From: Kistimonas asteriae
Lineage (GTDB): Bacteria > Pseudomonadota > Gammaproteobacteria > Pseudomonadales > Endozoicomonadaceae
NCBI RefSeq assembly: GCF_018263925.1
Contig: NZ_JAEVHF010000002.1
Coordinates: forward strand, 248,001 to 312,000
Direction of reading: 5' to 3'
DNA: 64,000 bases
This document shows, one piece after another, positions 44,195-53,960 of this stretch (within the stretch, counting starts at the first letter, position 1; each line of letters starts with the position of its first letter). A program made the translations under genes and the position numbers. The notes under the pieces were generated by a model. It saw only the letters and a program-made list of their open reading frames with translations, was not told the DNA's origin and searched no databases.

Positions 44195-45568
44195 CTATTG
44201 GTAAACCTGTGATGGCAGCCAGGTGATGATACCCGGCCAGATGGCCATCAATGCCAGCAACAGCAGCTGGATCATAATAAACGGCGCAACCCCTTTATAA
44301 ATATCAGTGGTAGCGACGCTGCCCGGCGCGACACCCCGCAGGTAGAACAACGCAAACCCGAACGGTGGCGTCAGGAATGAGGTCTGCAGGTTCACGGCAA
44401 TCATGATGCCGAGCCAGATAGGATCCAGTCCCATGGCCAGCAGTACTGGCCCGACGATAGGAACGACAACAAAGGTGATCTCAATAAAATCGAGGATGAA
44501 GCCGAGCAGGAAGATCACCAGCATCACGATCAATGTTGCCGTAAAGACACCGCCCGGCATGCTCTCGAAAATGTGCTGAATCGCTTCATCACCACCGAAG
44601 CCACGAAATACCAGGGAGAACACGGATGCACCAATCAGGATCAAAAAGACCATGCAGGTGACTTCCGTGGTTGAACGAACCACTTCGCCAGTGCGTGCCA
44701 GCGAGAGCTGACCTTTGGTCAGAGCCAGCAGGGTGGCACCGAAGGCGCCGACGGCGGAGGCCTCTGTGGGCGTCGCGATACCGGCCATGATGGAACCCAG
44801 TACGGCAAAAATCAGCAGCAGTGGTGGTGCGAGACTCAGGAAGAGCGACCGGTTTGCGGTACTGCCATGATCGGATTCGGTAACGGGCGGTGAACTTTCT
44901 GGTTTCAGCCAGGCCATCAGGACCAGCCAGGCAATATAGAGGCACACCAGAATGAGCCCGGGAATCATGGCGCCGACAAAGAGGTCCCCAACAGAAACGG
45001 TCTTGGGTGAAAAGATACCCATGTCCAGCTGGGCCTGTTGATAAGCTGTGGACATGACATCGCCGAGCAGCACCAGCGCGATGGAGGGCGGAATGATCTG
45101 CCCCAGTGTGCCGGTGGCGCAGATGGTGCCGGTCGCCAGTTTCGGGTCATAACCCCGTTTCAGCATGGTGGGCAGGGAAAGCAGTCCCATAGTCACGACG
45201 GTGGCGCCACAGATTCCGGTGCTGGCAGCCAGCAGCATGCCGACCAAGGTAACGGAGATGCCCAGTCCGCCACGTACCCGACCGAACAGACGGGCCATAC
45301 CTTCCAGCAGATCTTCGGCGACACGGGATTTTTCCAGCATGACGCCCATCAGGACAAACAGCGGTACTGCCATCAGGGTCTGGTTGGTCATGATACCGAA
45401 CAAGCGGTTGGGCAGGGCCTGCAGGAAGGCCACATCAAAGACACCGGTAGCTGTACCCAGGGCGGCGAACGCCAGCGCGGTGCCTCCCAGGGAAAAGGCA
45501 ACCGGATAACCGGCCAGCAATACCAGGCAGACCACCAGGAACATCAGCAGGGGAATCCATTCGCTCAT
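44195..45568 (-). CDS. dctM: TRAP transporter large permease (DctM)
   Basis: 457-residue membrane protein with the DctM pattern of about 12 helices. Typical loops are LPTMLKRGYDPKLATGTICATGTLGQIIPPSIALVLLG split around the conserved GTLGQIIPPSI, and later IATPTEASAVGAFGA. It uses a sodium gradient to import organic or amino acids delivered by a periplasmic receptor. It overlaps dctQ by four bases. No dctP receptor gene is in the neighbourhood, which is unusual. Confidence 0.95.
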   Translation of the reverse strand: MSEWIPLLMFLVVCLVLLAGYPVAFSLGGTALAFAALGTATGVFDVAFLQALPNRLFGIMTNQTLMAVPLFVLMGVMLEKSRVAEDLLEGMARLFGRVRGGLGISVTLVGMLLAASTGICGATVVTMGLLSLPTMLKRGYDPKLATGTICATGTLGQIIPPSIALVLLGDVMSTAYQQAQLDMGIFSPKTVSVGDLFVGAMIPGLILVCLYIAWLVLMAWLKPESSPPVTESDHGSTANRSLFLSLAPPLLLIFAVLGSIMAGIATPTEASAVGAFGATLLALTKGQLSLARTGEVVRSTTEVTCMVFLILIGASVFSLVFRGFGGDEAIQHIFESMPGGVFTATLIVMLVIFLLGFILDFIEITFVVVPIVGPVLLAMGLDPIWLGIMIAVNLQTSFLTPPFGFALFYLRGVAPGSVATTDIYKGVAPFIMIQLLLLALMAIWPGIITWLPSQVYQ

Positions 45569-46128
45569 GCGGTCTCCCGGGGTAGATTTTCAGCGTCTGC
45601 GGGCGGGGTGTCATGACCGGTGAGAATCAGCAGGTTGCGCAATGCTTCGGCAACCCCCTGCAGGATCAGTGTGACCGTCAGCACCAGGATCAGGCTTTTC
45701 AACAGGTAGAGTGCCGGTAGCCCACCGGCTTCCTGTGAAGTTTCCCGTATCGCCCAGGATTGGCTGACATATTCCCAGCTCATCACGCCGATCAATACGC
45801 AGACCGGAAGCAACAGAAACAGGCTACCCAAGGCATTGACCAGTGCCTGACGGCGTGGTGAGAAACGACGGTAAAAGATATCAACCCGGACATGGCCGTT
45901 ATGCTTGAGCGTCCAGGCGCAGGCGGAAAGGAAAATAATCGTGTGAATCCAGGTGGCGGATTCCTGCAGGGCAATCGAACCCTGGTTCAACAGGTAACGC
46001 AGCAGGACAACCGTACAGACAACCAGCATCAGCAGCAGGTTGAGCCAGGCAACAGTGCGGCCAGTTTTCTCGGTAAAGTGGTCGATCCCCTTTACCAGAC
46101 TGCGGGTCAGGCGCACGCAGGTGTTCAT
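45565..46128 (-). CDS. dctQ: TRAP transporter small permease (DctQ)
   Basis: 187 residues with four predicted transmembrane helices and the DctQ motif (ALQESATWIHTIIFLSACAW, then HVRVDIFYRRFSPRRQALV). It pairs with DctM. The message begins with a long (AAN)5 array directly before a GGGGGG Shine-Dalgarno, which suggests Hfq/Crc control of the whole operon. Confidence 0.93.
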   Translation of the reverse strand: MNTCVRLTRSLVKGIDHFTEKTGRTVAWLNLLLMLVVCTVVLLRYLLNQGSIALQESATWIHTIIFLSACAWTLKHNGHVRVDIFYRRFSPRRQALVNALGSLFLLLPVCVLIGVMSWEYVSQSWAIRETSQEAGGLPALYLLKSLILVLTVTLILQGVAEALRNLLILTGHDTPPADAENLPRETA

Positions 46129-46137
46129 GTAGCCCCC

Positions 46138-46154
46138 TGTTATTATTGTTATTG
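46138..46154 (-). promoter_or_regulatory. Catabolite-activity (AAN)5 motif at the dctQ ribosome-binding site
   Basis: Minus strand reads AATAACAATAATAACA followed immediately by GGGGGGCTAC and ATG. Three overlapping AAnAAnAA matches make this the strongest candidate Hfq/Crc target in the window. Confidence 0.7.
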
Positions 46155-46196
46155 GAGGATTATACCGAAACCCTCACGCTAGAGGCACCCGTTTGC

Positions 46197-46236
46197 GTGT
46201 CATGATTCTGTAATAACCCTTACATATATTCGTCAT
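46197..46236 (+). promoter_or_regulatory. Tandem PhoB boxes upstream of pstS
   Basis: GTGTCAT-GATT-CTGTAAT (46197-46214) matches the CTGTCAT-N4-CTGTCAT Pho box with two mismatches. A weaker unit CTTACAT-ATAT-TCGTCAT (46219-46236) follows at exactly 22 bp, the usual Pho-box period. Phosphate-starvation induction of pstS is expected. Confidence 0.7.
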
Positions 46237-46317
46237 ATATCCGCCGGATACTGATACGCGAAGATTACGAGTACCCCTAGCGGTTGATAAGAACACGAGA
46301 CACAGGAGAAAAGAATA

Positions 46318-47292
46318 ATGAAACTGAAAAGTCTTGCGACAGCCCTGGCGCTGACCGCCGGCGTTGCCCTGACCGCCCAGGCTGCACCCAAAGTCGACGG
46401 GAATCTGCCAGAGTACAACAAGTCCAGCGGCGTATCCGGTAACCTGTCCAGCGTCGGTTCCGACACCCTGGCGAACCTGATGACCCTGTGGGCGGAAGGC
46501 TTCAAGCGAGAATATCCCAACGTTAATATCCAGATCCAGGCTGCGGGTTCTTCCACTGCACCGCCGGCACTGACTGAAGGCACCTCCAACCTGGGCCCCA
46601 TGAGTCGCAAGATGAAGGACAAGGAACTGGAAGCCTTCGAGAAGAGGCACGGCTACAAGCCTGTTGCTATTCCGGTCGCTATCGATGCCCTGGCGGTCTT
46701 CGTCAACAAGGATAATCCGATCCAGGGACTGACCATGTCTCAGGTGGACGCTATCTTCTCCTCGACCCGCAAGTGCGGCAAAGATGGCGCCATTAAGGAC
46801 TGGGGCGATACCGGACTTAACGGTCCCTGGGGAAGCCGTGATATCCAGCTGTACGGCCGTAACTCCGTATCCGGCACCTATGGCTACTTCAAGAAAAAGG
46901 CGCTCTGTAAGGGTGACTTCAAGAACAACGTGAATGAGCAGCCGGGTTCAGCCTCTGTTGTGCAGTCCATCAGCGCGTCTGTGAACGGAATCGGTTACTC
47001 CGGTATTGGTTACAAGACCTCCAGCGTCCGGACTGTACCGCTGGCGAAGAAACCGGGTCAGCCTTTCGTTGACGCGACAGCTGACAATGCCGTGACGGGT
47101 GAGTATCCACTGTCCCGTTTTCTCTATGTGTACGTGAACAAGCAGCCTAACAAGCCGCTGACTCCGCTGGAGCGTGAGTTTGTGAAGATGGTGCTGTCCA
47201 AGCAGGGCCAGGAAGTGGTTGTGAAGGATGGTTATATCCCGCTGCCGAGCAAGGTGGTTCAGAAGACGCTGAAGCAGCTGGAGATTCTCTAA
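46318..47292 (+). CDS. pstS: Phosphate-binding protein PstS
   Basis: 324 residues with a signal peptide ([17 protein letters not shown]). It matches the PstS-like family common in Pseudomonas and marine bacteria: [33 protein letters not shown] with the phosphate-binding serine/threonine cluster, and [12 protein letters not shown]. It delivers phosphate to PstCAB. AGGAG precedes the ATG and Pho boxes lie upstream. A strong terminator follows, and the rest of the pst operon begins ~950 bases later, after an inserted reverse-strand gene. Confidence 0.94.
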   Translation: MKLKSLATALALTAGVALTAQAAPKVDGNLPEYNKSSGVSGNLSSVGSDTLANLMTLWAEGFKREYPNVNIQIQAAGSSTAPPALTEGTSNLGPMSRKMKDKELEAFEKRHGYKPVAIPVAIDALAVFVNKDNPIQGLTMSQVDAIFSSTRKCGKDGAIKDWGDTGLNGPWGSRDIQLYGRNSVSGTYGYFKKKALCKGDFKNNVNEQPGSASVVQSISASVNGIGYSGIGYKTSSVRTVPLAKKPGQPFVDATADNAVTGEYPLSRFLYVYVNKQPNKPLTPLEREFVKMVLSKQGQEVVVKDGYIPLPSKVVQKTLKQLEIL

Positions 47293-47308
47293 CGTTAAGC
47301 TGCCGTAG

Positions 47309-47344
47309 CAATAAAAAAGGCGGGCATTGCTCGCCTTTTTTATT
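47309..47344. terminator. Bidirectional terminator between pstS and the zinc-finger gene
   Basis: AATAAAAAAGGCG...CGCCTTTTTTATT stem with A-tract and T-tract on opposite sides. It works for both converging transcripts and includes the stop codon of the reverse gene. Confidence 0.92.
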
Positions 47345-48011
47345 GCTTGTTCAAATAGGTAACTGGCATTTTGTGAAAGCAGATCATCACTTGCAGATTA
47401 GGGGCTTCAGCGATCCACTTAGAACATGTTGTGCACTCTGCGGCTTCCGATGCATGTTTTCTATCAGGGATAGTGGTTAAAGATGAGGTGTTATGGTTAT
47501 TACGATTATGTTTTTTGAACTCCATATAATCTCTAATGGTTACATTGCACAATGTACACAATAAAGTCCCATCAGGAATATGAGTAAGGGAGTGGGGTCT
47601 CAGTAAGCCGATAGTTGGGGCTTTCAGTGAGCAATGAGAACATTGGTAAGGCAAATTAAATTCATTGGTTTTAATGACCTTGAATTCCCTCTGATTTTGA
47701 ATAGTGCCTTCTGATATGGCGCCTGATGTAGGTGTTAGATCAGTCGGTTCTGCCGCAGAGGCTTCTGTGTTCTGTTTAGTCTTGTGTTGTCTGGGAATAC
47801 TTGAAGAAGACGCTGCTATGGGCGTAGTTACAACCTGACGCTGATAGACGGCGATAGAAACATCAATATCCCGTACAAAAGGGCTGTTGTTAGGATCTGA
47901 TGAAGGGCTTCCTTTAAGAAGCGCACTAATCGTAGGATAAGGTGAGTACCGTGTTGCTTCCGCACTGTGCCGTGGCCGGTAAACAGGGATATTGAGAATC
48001 GTCCGTTCCAT
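47340..48011 (-). CDS. Eukaryotic-like C2H2 zinc-finger protein
   Basis: 223 residues from ATG 48011 (AAGGACC upstream; ATGs at 48041 and 48038 are also in frame). The N-terminal ~120 residues are Ser/Thr/Pro-rich and disordered. Two exact C2H2 fingers follow: C124-x2-C127-x12-H140-x3-H144 and C152-x2-C155-x12-H168-x4-H173. A third degenerate Cys/His unit (C193, C196, C211, H213) comes near the end. This tandem pattern is typical of eukaryotic nuclear proteins and unlike the single Ros/MucR finger of bacteria. It lies in reverse between pstS and pstC and is AT-rich, suggesting insertion. A host-directed effector is possible but unproven. Confidence 0.8.
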   Translation of the reverse strand: MERTILNIPVYRPRHSAEATRYSPYPTISALLKGSPSSDPNNSPFVRDIDVSIAVYQRQVVTTPIAASSSSIPRQHKTKQNTEASAAEPTDLTPTSGAISEGTIQNQREFKVIKTNEFNLPYQCSHCSLKAPTIGLLRPHSLTHIPDGTLLCTLCNVTIRDYMEFKKHNRNNHNTSSLTTIPDRKHASEAAECTTCSKWIAEAPNLQVMICFHKMPVTYLNKQ

Positions 48012-48179
48012 GATTTGTAGGTCCTTGTATCGAAACATCATGTGAGTCTGTCAGCTCTAATTGACTTTGGATTTGGATCTGGGTTCATTGCATTTTGTAC
48101 AGTTTCACTGACATTAGGTGGTAGACAATAAGGCTGCCGTTTATTCCGTGCTGGCTAAAGATCAAAGGCTGATCGCCGT

Positions 48180-48197
48180 TTGTAATATTTCTGTCAC
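48180..48197 (+). promoter_or_regulatory. PhoB box upstream of pstC
   Basis: TTGTAAT-ATTT-CTGTCAC: two 7-bp repeats with four-base spacer, three mismatches to the Pho-box consensus. It gives the pstCAB-phoU operon its own phosphate control, separate from pstS. The rest of the 48042-48241 gap shows no gene. Confidence 0.55.
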
Positions 48198-48241
48198 ACA
48201 GTCTGGTTACCTTACGCTCATAACAAAAACCGGACTTGGTC

Positions 48242-50524
48242 ATGAACGAACAAGGCATAGCAGCAGCGCCTGAGCTTCACTTCGATACCCCGGCCCTGAA
48301 GCGTTACGGGAATCGTCGGCGACTCAAGGATAAAGCGGCGCGATGGGGGATCGCCACCGGCGGCATTGGCATTATTGTCGCGATCCTGTTGATCTTTATT
48401 TATCTGCTGTATGAAGTGGCACCCCTATTCCGTTCGGCGGAGATGCAGCGTGAAGCCAGCTATATGTTGCCGGTAGCGCCGTCAAAACAGGCTTCTGAAG
48501 TTCTCTACCTGACCATGGAAGAACAGGCCGAACAGGGCCTGCGGGTGATGGCTGATGGTCAGGCGGTGTTCTTTGATACCCGTTCAGGCAACCAGACGCG
48601 GGCATTTAACCTGCCGTTGCCTGAAGGCGTGACCATCTCCTCCATCGGCACCGCGGATCCGGCCAGCCATTTGATGGTGGCGGGGCTCTCCAATGGTGAT
48701 GCCATTGTTTTCAAGCATGACTACCGCATTACCTGGCCGAATGACCAGCGGGTGATTACGCCTGCGATTGTTTACCCCTATGGCGAAACGCCCATCACCC
48801 TTGCTGAGAGCGGCAAGCCCGTGACAGAAGCCGCCATTCATGACAGTGACGAACAGTTGCTGTTGGTGGGAAGCAGTGGTCAACGGCTCTTCATGAAAGC
48901 GTTTACCAAGGAAGAAGATTTCCTCACTGAAGAGATTACCCTGGAAGAACAGCGTGTGGATTTACCTGCGGTGGCAGGTGAGGTCAAAAAGCTGCTGATT
49001 GATACCGACCAGCAGTGGCTTTATGTCGTCAATGGCAATGACAGTCTGTCTCTATTTTCCATCCGCAACATTCACCAGCCAGAACTCATGGATACCATTG
49101 ATCTGACCGAGGGCACCGCCACGGTGACGGCGGCAGAGTTCCTGTTGGGTGGCATCTCCCTGTTGATCGGTGACAGCCAGGGACATATCAGTCAATGGTT
49201 CCTGGTGCGTGATGCGGAAGGCAAACAACAGCTGACTCGCATTCGTGATTTCCAGCTGGGGGATCATCCTGTCACTAGCATTGCGTCTGAACATCGTCGT
49301 AAGGGCTTTCTGGCCGTGGATGCGACCGGAACGGCAGGCCTGTTCAATACGACGTCCAGCCGCACACTATTGACGTTGCCGGTAGCGGATACCGCGATCA
49401 ATACCCTGGGCATGTCGCCCCGGGGCAATGCATTGCTGATGCTTTCGCCCAGTGGTATTGAGTTCTGGCGCGTAGAGAATGAACACCCGGAAGTCTCCTG
49501 GTCCGCCCTGTGGGAGAAGGTCTGGTATGAATCCTACGAGCAGCCGGAATATATCTGGCAGTCGTCGGCTTCCAATAATGACTTTGAACCCAAACTGAGT
49601 TTGATGCCGCTGGCTTTCGGCACCTTGAAGGCAGCCTTCTACGCCATGCTGCTGGCGGCACCTTTGGCGATCTGCGGTGCGATCTATACGGCTTACTTCA
49701 TGGCGCCGGGTCTGCGTCGTAAGGTGAAGCCGGTGATTGAACTGATGGAAGCGCTGCCCACCGTTATTCTCGGTTTCCTGGCCGGTCTCTGGCTGGCGCC
49801 GTTTGTCGAGAATAACCTGGCGGGGATTTTCGCGCTGCTTCTGATCGTACCGTTTGCGGTGCTGGGTTTTGCCTTTTGCTGGGATCGCTTACCCATTGAA
49901 CTACGCAGCAGGGTGCCTGATGGCTGGCAGCCGCTGATTCTGGTGCCCGTTATTTTGCTGGCGGGTTGGGCCGCACTTGGCGCCAGCGGCACGCTTGAGC
50001 ACCTGTTCTTTGGTGGGGACATGCGTGCCTGGATCACTAAAGACCTGGGGATTGCCTACGATCAGCGCAACGCTATGGTCGTCGGACTGGCGATGGGCTT
50101 TGCTGTCATTCCCACCATTTTCTCCATTGCGGAAGACGCCATTTTCAGTGTGCCCAAGCACTTGACTTACGGTTCTCTGGCCTTGGGCGCGACGCCGTGG
50201 CAGACCTTGACCCGTGTCGTACTGTTGACCGCCAGCCCCGGTATTTTCTCGGCCTTGATGATCGGCATGGGCCGGGCGGTCGGTGAAACCATGATCGTTC
50301 TGATGGCGACAGGTAATACGCCCATCATGGACGCCAATATCTTTGAGGGTATGCGCACACTCGCCGCCAATATCGCGGTGGAGATGCCGGAGTCCGAGGT
50401 CGGCAGCAGCCATTTCCGGATTCTGTTCCTGGCGGCATTGACCCTGTTCCTGTTCACCTTTCTCGTGAACACGATGGCGGAGTTGGTGCGACACCGCCTC
50501 AGAACCAAATACAGCTCCCTGTGA
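48242..50524 (+). CDS. pstC: Phosphate ABC transporter permease PstC, long form
   Basis: About 760 residues. After a first transmembrane helix (IGIIVAILLIFIYLLYEV) comes a ~390-residue periplasmic beta-propeller-like insert. The usual permease domain is at about 460-760 (AFYAMLLAAPLAICGAIYTA, ALPTVILGFLAGLWLAP, LGATPWQTLTRVVLLTASPG). Such long PstC proteins occur in Pseudomonas and Oceanospirillales. ATG 48242 is used; an upstream TTG adds two residues. Confidence 0.93.
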   Translation: MNEQGIAAAPELHFDTPALKRYGNRRRLKDKAARWGIATGGIGIIVAILLIFIYLLYEVAPLFRSAEMQREASYMLPVAPSKQASEVLYLTMEEQAEQGLRVMADGQAVFFDTRSGNQTRAFNLPLPEGVTISSIGTADPASHLMVAGLSNGDAIVFKHDYRITWPNDQRVITPAIVYPYGETPITLAESGKPVTEAAIHDSDEQLLLVGSSGQRLFMKAFTKEEDFLTEEITLEEQRVDLPAVAGEVKKLLIDTDQQWLYVVNGNDSLSLFSIRNIHQPELMDTIDLTEGTATVTAAEFLLGGISLLIGDSQGHISQWFLVRDAEGKQQLTRIRDFQLGDHPVTSIASEHRRKGFLAVDATGTAGLFNTTSSRTLLTLPVADTAINTLGMSPRGNALLMLSPSGIEFWRVENEHPEVSWSALWEKVWYESYEQPEYIWQSSASNNDFEPKLSLMPLAFGTLKAAFYAMLLAAPLAICGAIYTAYFMAPGLRRKVKPVIELMEALPTVILGFLAGLWLAPFVENNLAGIFALLLIVPFAVLGFAFCWDRLPIELRSRVPDGWQPLILVPVILLAGWAALGASGTLEHLFFGGDMRAWITKDLGIAYDQRNAMVVGLAMGFAVIPTIFSIAEDAIFSVPKHLTYGSLALGATPWQTLTRVVLLTASPGIFSALMIGMGRAVGETMIVLMATGNTPIMDANIFEGMRTLAANIAVEMPESEVGSSHFRILFLAALTLFLFTFLVNTMAELVRHRLRTKYSSL

Positions 50525-50557
50525 TAACCGCAGTACAAGAATAGGCAGGCAGAGAGA

Positions 50558-52222
50558 ATGCGAACAACAGTCGGCAAATGGTTTCAGGGGGGCTCGCCCT
50601 GGGTCTGGCTTAACGCCGGGGCGGTGGCGATCAGTCTGGTGATGGTGGTCGGGCTTCTGGCCCTGATTGCGGTAAGAGGTTTGGGGCATTTCTGGCCGTC
50701 AGCGATTGTGGCGGCGGATTATCGGGTGCCCGGCCAGGAAAGCCGTCAGGTACTGGGGCAGCTGGCGGATTCGGAAGCCGTTTCCGGTGAGCGTTTGCGT
50801 GATGCCGGGCTGCCGCTGGATCCTTCACTGGACATGGTTGAGCGTAGCCTGGTCAAGGTTGGCAACCGGGATGTTACAGGTAGCGATTTCGCCTGGGTGG
50901 TCGAACCCTGGTTGCAGGATACGCGTTACCCTGAGAATGCGATGGCGGTTGAGCGTCGGGAATGGGGTAATTTTTACGGTTACCTCAAAGCGGTACGGGA
51001 AGCGGATACAACCGTGGCGACCGGTGATGAGGCCTGGGATATGTTCCAGCAGCGGATTGCACGGGCGCTGGCTATCCACGACCTGATTTACCAGATTGAG
51101 AAACACGACATTGGAAGCATCAATGCCCGACTCGAACGGTTGCGTCTGAAAGAGCGCGGCCTGGAGCTGAAGGGTAAGACGACGCCTGCCGTGCTGGCCG
51201 GCATTCAGGCCGAGCGAGCTGCGCTTGATGCTGAGTACAAGGTACTTGAGCAGCAGCTTGGTGAATTGTATGTGGCCTTTAATCGTGACAGCGCGGTCGC
51301 TGAAACGGCGAATGGGCAGGAAGTCACCCTGTCGATGGGCAAGGTGGTTCGGGCTTATCGCCCCAATGCCATGGGGCTGGTGGATAAACTGGCATTCTAT
51401 GGCGACAAACTCTGGGAGTTCGTCAGTGACGATCCGCGGGAAGCCAATACCGAGGGTGGGATTTTCCCGGCGATTTTCGGTACGGTGATGATGGTGATCC
51501 TGATGTCCATCATCGTGACGCCGTTCGGTGTGATCGCCGCCGTTTACCTTAGAGAATATGCCGGACAGGGGTTCATGACCCGCTCCATCCGCATTGCGGT
51601 AAACAACCTGGCCGGGGTGCCTTCCATTGTGTACGGCGTCTTTGGCCTGGGTTTCTTTGTGTATTTCCTTGGGGGGCAGCTGGATCAGCTGTTCTTCCCG
51701 GAGGCACTGCCGGCGCCAACCTTCGGTACGCCCGGTCTGATGTGGGCGGCGATTACGCTGGCGCTGTTGACGCTGCCAGTGGTGATCGTGGCCACGGAAG
51801 AAGGTTTGTCACGTATTCCGCGTTCCGTGCGTGAGGGCAGCCTGGCGCTGGGAGCGACCAAGGCGGAAACCCTCTGGCGGGTCGTCCTGCCAATGGCCAG
51901 CCCGGCGATGATGACCGGATTGATTCTAGCTGTCGCCCGTGCGGCCGGTGAAGTCGCACCTTTGATGCTGGTGGGGGTGGTCAAGCTCGCACCGAGCCTG
52001 CCGCTGGACGGTAACTATCCGTTCCTGCACCTTGATCAGAAATTTATGCATTTGGGCTTCCACATCTATGATGTCGGTTTCCAGAGCCCGAATGTTGAGG
52101 CGGCCCGTCCGCTGGTGTACGCCACGGCACTGTTGCTGGTGATCGTGATTGCGGTACTGAATCTGTCGGCTGTGGCAATCCGTAACAGCCTGCGCGAAAA
52201 ATATAAAACGCTGGAAGTCTAA
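50558..52222 (+). CDS. pstA: Phosphate ABC transporter permease PstA, long form
   Basis: 554 residues with an N-terminal membrane helix and a ~250-residue charged helical periplasmic insert before the permease core (about 300-550). The core includes FGVIAAVYLREYAGQG, NNLAGVPSIVYGVFGLGFF and the EAA-loop EGSLALGATKAETLWRVVLP. It starts 33 bases after pstC with a purine-rich ribosome-binding site and forms the membrane channel with PstC. Confidence 0.95.
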   Translation: MRTTVGKWFQGGSPWVWLNAGAVAISLVMVVGLLALIAVRGLGHFWPSAIVAADYRVPGQESRQVLGQLADSEAVSGERLRDAGLPLDPSLDMVERSLVKVGNRDVTGSDFAWVVEPWLQDTRYPENAMAVERREWGNFYGYLKAVREADTTVATGDEAWDMFQQRIARALAIHDLIYQIEKHDIGSINARLERLRLKERGLELKGKTTPAVLAGIQAERAALDAEYKVLEQQLGELYVAFNRDSAVAETANGQEVTLSMGKVVRAYRPNAMGLVDKLAFYGDKLWEFVSDDPREANTEGGIFPAIFGTVMMVILMSIIVTPFGVIAAVYLREYAGQGFMTRSIRIAVNNLAGVPSIVYGVFGLGFFVYFLGGQLDQLFFPEALPAPTFGTPGLMWAAITLALLTLPVVIVATEEGLSRIPRSVREGSLALGATKAETLWRVVLPMASPAMMTGLILAVARAAGEVAPLMLVGVVKLAPSLPLDGNYPFLHLDQKFMHLGFHIYDVGFQSPNVEAARPLVYATALLLVIVIAVLNLSAVAIRNSLREKYKTLEV

Positions 52223-52258
52223 CCGGCGATAATCTGTTTCGAATGGAATGGTGACAAG

Positions 52259-53164
52259 ATGAGCGAGACACTGGCAGTAGCCCCTGAAACGCGCACAGCT
52301 CCTGAAGCGAAGCCGGTGGCGCCGGGTGTTGACGAACCCCAGGCGCGGACGCACAGCATCGACATGGACAGCCTTGGTCGTGGTATGCGTAAGCTGCGAC
52401 TTGAAGAAGAGGAAACCTGCCTCGATATCCAGAACCTGAATCTGTTTTACGGTGAGAAGCAGGCGCTTTACGACATCAGCCTGACGATACCCAAGAAACG
52501 GGTGACGGCGTTCATCGGACCGTCAGGCTGTGGTAAGTCAACCTTGTTGCGTAGCCTGAACAGGATGAATGATCTGGTGGATGGCTGTCGTGTTAACGGC
52601 AAGATCCTGCTGGAAGGTCAGGAGATCTATGGCAAGCGGGTTGAGGTGTCGGACCTGCGCCGTCGGGTTGGCATGGTGTTCCAGAAGCCAAACCCGTTTC
52701 CCAAGAGTATCTACGAGAATGTCGCTTACGGTCTCCGTATTCAGGGGATCAACAAAAAGCGGACACTGGATGAAGTGGTGGAGTGGTCGCTGAAAGGCGC
52801 GGCCCTCTGGGATGAAGTGAAAGACCGTCTGCATGAAAGCGCCCTCGGCATGTCCGGCGGTCAGCAGCAGCGGCTGGTCATTGCCCGAACCATTGCAGTG
52901 GAGCCGGAAGTACTGTTACTGGATGAACCGGCATCAGCACTGGACCCGATTTCCACACTGAAGATTGAAGAACTGATCAACGAGCTCAAGAGTCGCTACA
53001 CCATCGTCATCGTGACGCATAATATGCAACAGGCTGCGCGGGTATCCGACTATACCTCGTTCCTCTACATGGGGCAGCAGATCGAATTTGGCGACACGGA
53101 TACCGTATTCACCAACCCGACGCAGAAAAAGACCGAAGATTACATCACCGGTCGCTATGGCTAA
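52259..53164 (+). CDS. pstB: Phosphate ABC transporter ATP-binding protein PstB
   Basis: 301 residues. Walker [10 protein letters not shown], signature [12 protein letters not shown] and Walker [14 protein letters not shown] are intact, along with the PstB-type [18 protein letters not shown]. An N-terminal extension of ~50 residues precedes the ATPase domain. It energises phosphate uptake. Confidence 0.97.
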   Translation: MSETLAVAPETRTAPEAKPVAPGVDEPQARTHSIDMDSLGRGMRKLRLEEEETCLDIQNLNLFYGEKQALYDISLTIPKKRVTAFIGPSGCGKSTLLRSLNRMNDLVDGCRVNGKILLEGQEIYGKRVEVSDLRRRVGMVFQKPNPFPKSIYENVAYGLRIQGINKKRTLDEVVEWSLKGAALWDEVKDRLHESALGMSGGQQQRLVIARTIAVEPEVLLLDEPASALDPISTLKIEELINELKSRYTIVIVTHNMQQAARVSDYTSFLYMGQQIEFGDTDTVFTNPTQKKTEDYITGRYG

Positions 53165-53206
53165 TGCGTGTCGTGTATGAATTGAGCAGGCTGAGGAAAA
53201 CAGAAA

Positions 53207-53938
53207 ATGCCGATTGAAACTAAATCCGATGAGATTACTCATCATATCTCCCAGCAGTTCAATAATGATCTGGATGAACTGCGTAACCAGTTGCTGGCCA
53301 TGGGCGGCGCGGTAGAGAAGCAGGTGTCAGATGCGATTCGTGCGCTGATTGATGCAGACAGTGAGCTGGGCTTGTCTGTCCGTGAAAAGGACACCGACAT
53401 TAATTACATGGAGGTGTCCATCGACGAGAATGTCTCACGGGTACTGGCCCGTCGTCAGCCGGCGGCCAGTGACCTGCGTCTAGTGATCGCCTGTACCAAG
53501 GCGGCGACTGACCTGGAGCGTATCGGTGATGAAGCGTCCAAGATCGCCCGCTTTGGTATCAGCCTGAGCGAGCAGGGCGAGGCGCCGCGCGGCTATGTGG
53601 AAGCACGGCATATCGGTTCCCATGTCCGTAAGATGGTACAGGATGCGTTGAATGCCTTTGCCCGCTTTGACGCAGATATGGCGCTGGCGGTAGTGCAGGA
53701 AGACAAGTCCGTAGACCGGGAATACAAATCTGCCATGCGCGAGCTGGTGACTTATATGATGGAAGATCCCCGTTCTATTACCCGGGTGCTCAACATCATG
53801 TGGGTATTGCGCTCACTTGAGCGAATTGGTGACCATGCTCGTAATATCGCGGAATACGTGATTTACCTGGTGAAAGGTACGGATGTCCGGCACATTGGCA
53901 TCAAGCGGATGAAGGCCGAAGTGTTTGAAGATATTTAA
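53207..53938 (+). CDS. phoU: Phosphate signalling protein PhoU
   Basis: 243 residues with two PhoU three-helix repeats. Metal-binding ExxxD-type motifs are visible in TDLERIGDEASKIARF and RSLERIGDHARNIAEYVIYL. It couples transport state to PhoR and represses the Pho regulon when phosphate is plentiful. Last gene of the pst operon. Confidence 0.96.
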   Translation: MPIETKSDEITHHISQQFNNDLDELRNQLLAMGGAVEKQVSDAIRALIDADSELGLSVREKDTDINYMEVSIDENVSRVLARRQPAASDLRLVIACTKAATDLERIGDEASKIARFGISLSEQGEAPRGYVEARHIGSHVRKMVQDALNAFARFDADMALAVVQEDKSVDREYKSAMRELVTYMMEDPRSITRVLNIMWVLRSLERIGDHARNIAEYVIYLVKGTDVRHIGIKRMKAEVFEDI

Positions 53939-53960
53939 TCCAGTATCGTCACTTCTTCTA

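Noticed and set aside
46183-46200. Possible sigma-54 promoter AGGCACCCGTTTGCG before pstS
   Set aside because: The spacing between the GG and GC elements is one base too short, and the adjacent Pho boxes explain the regulation better.
49901-50689. Long minus-strand frame (262 codons) across pstC and pstA
   Set aside because: Antisense shadow of two well-supported genes in GC-rich codons; composition is His/Gln/Arg-rich, typical of such artefacts.
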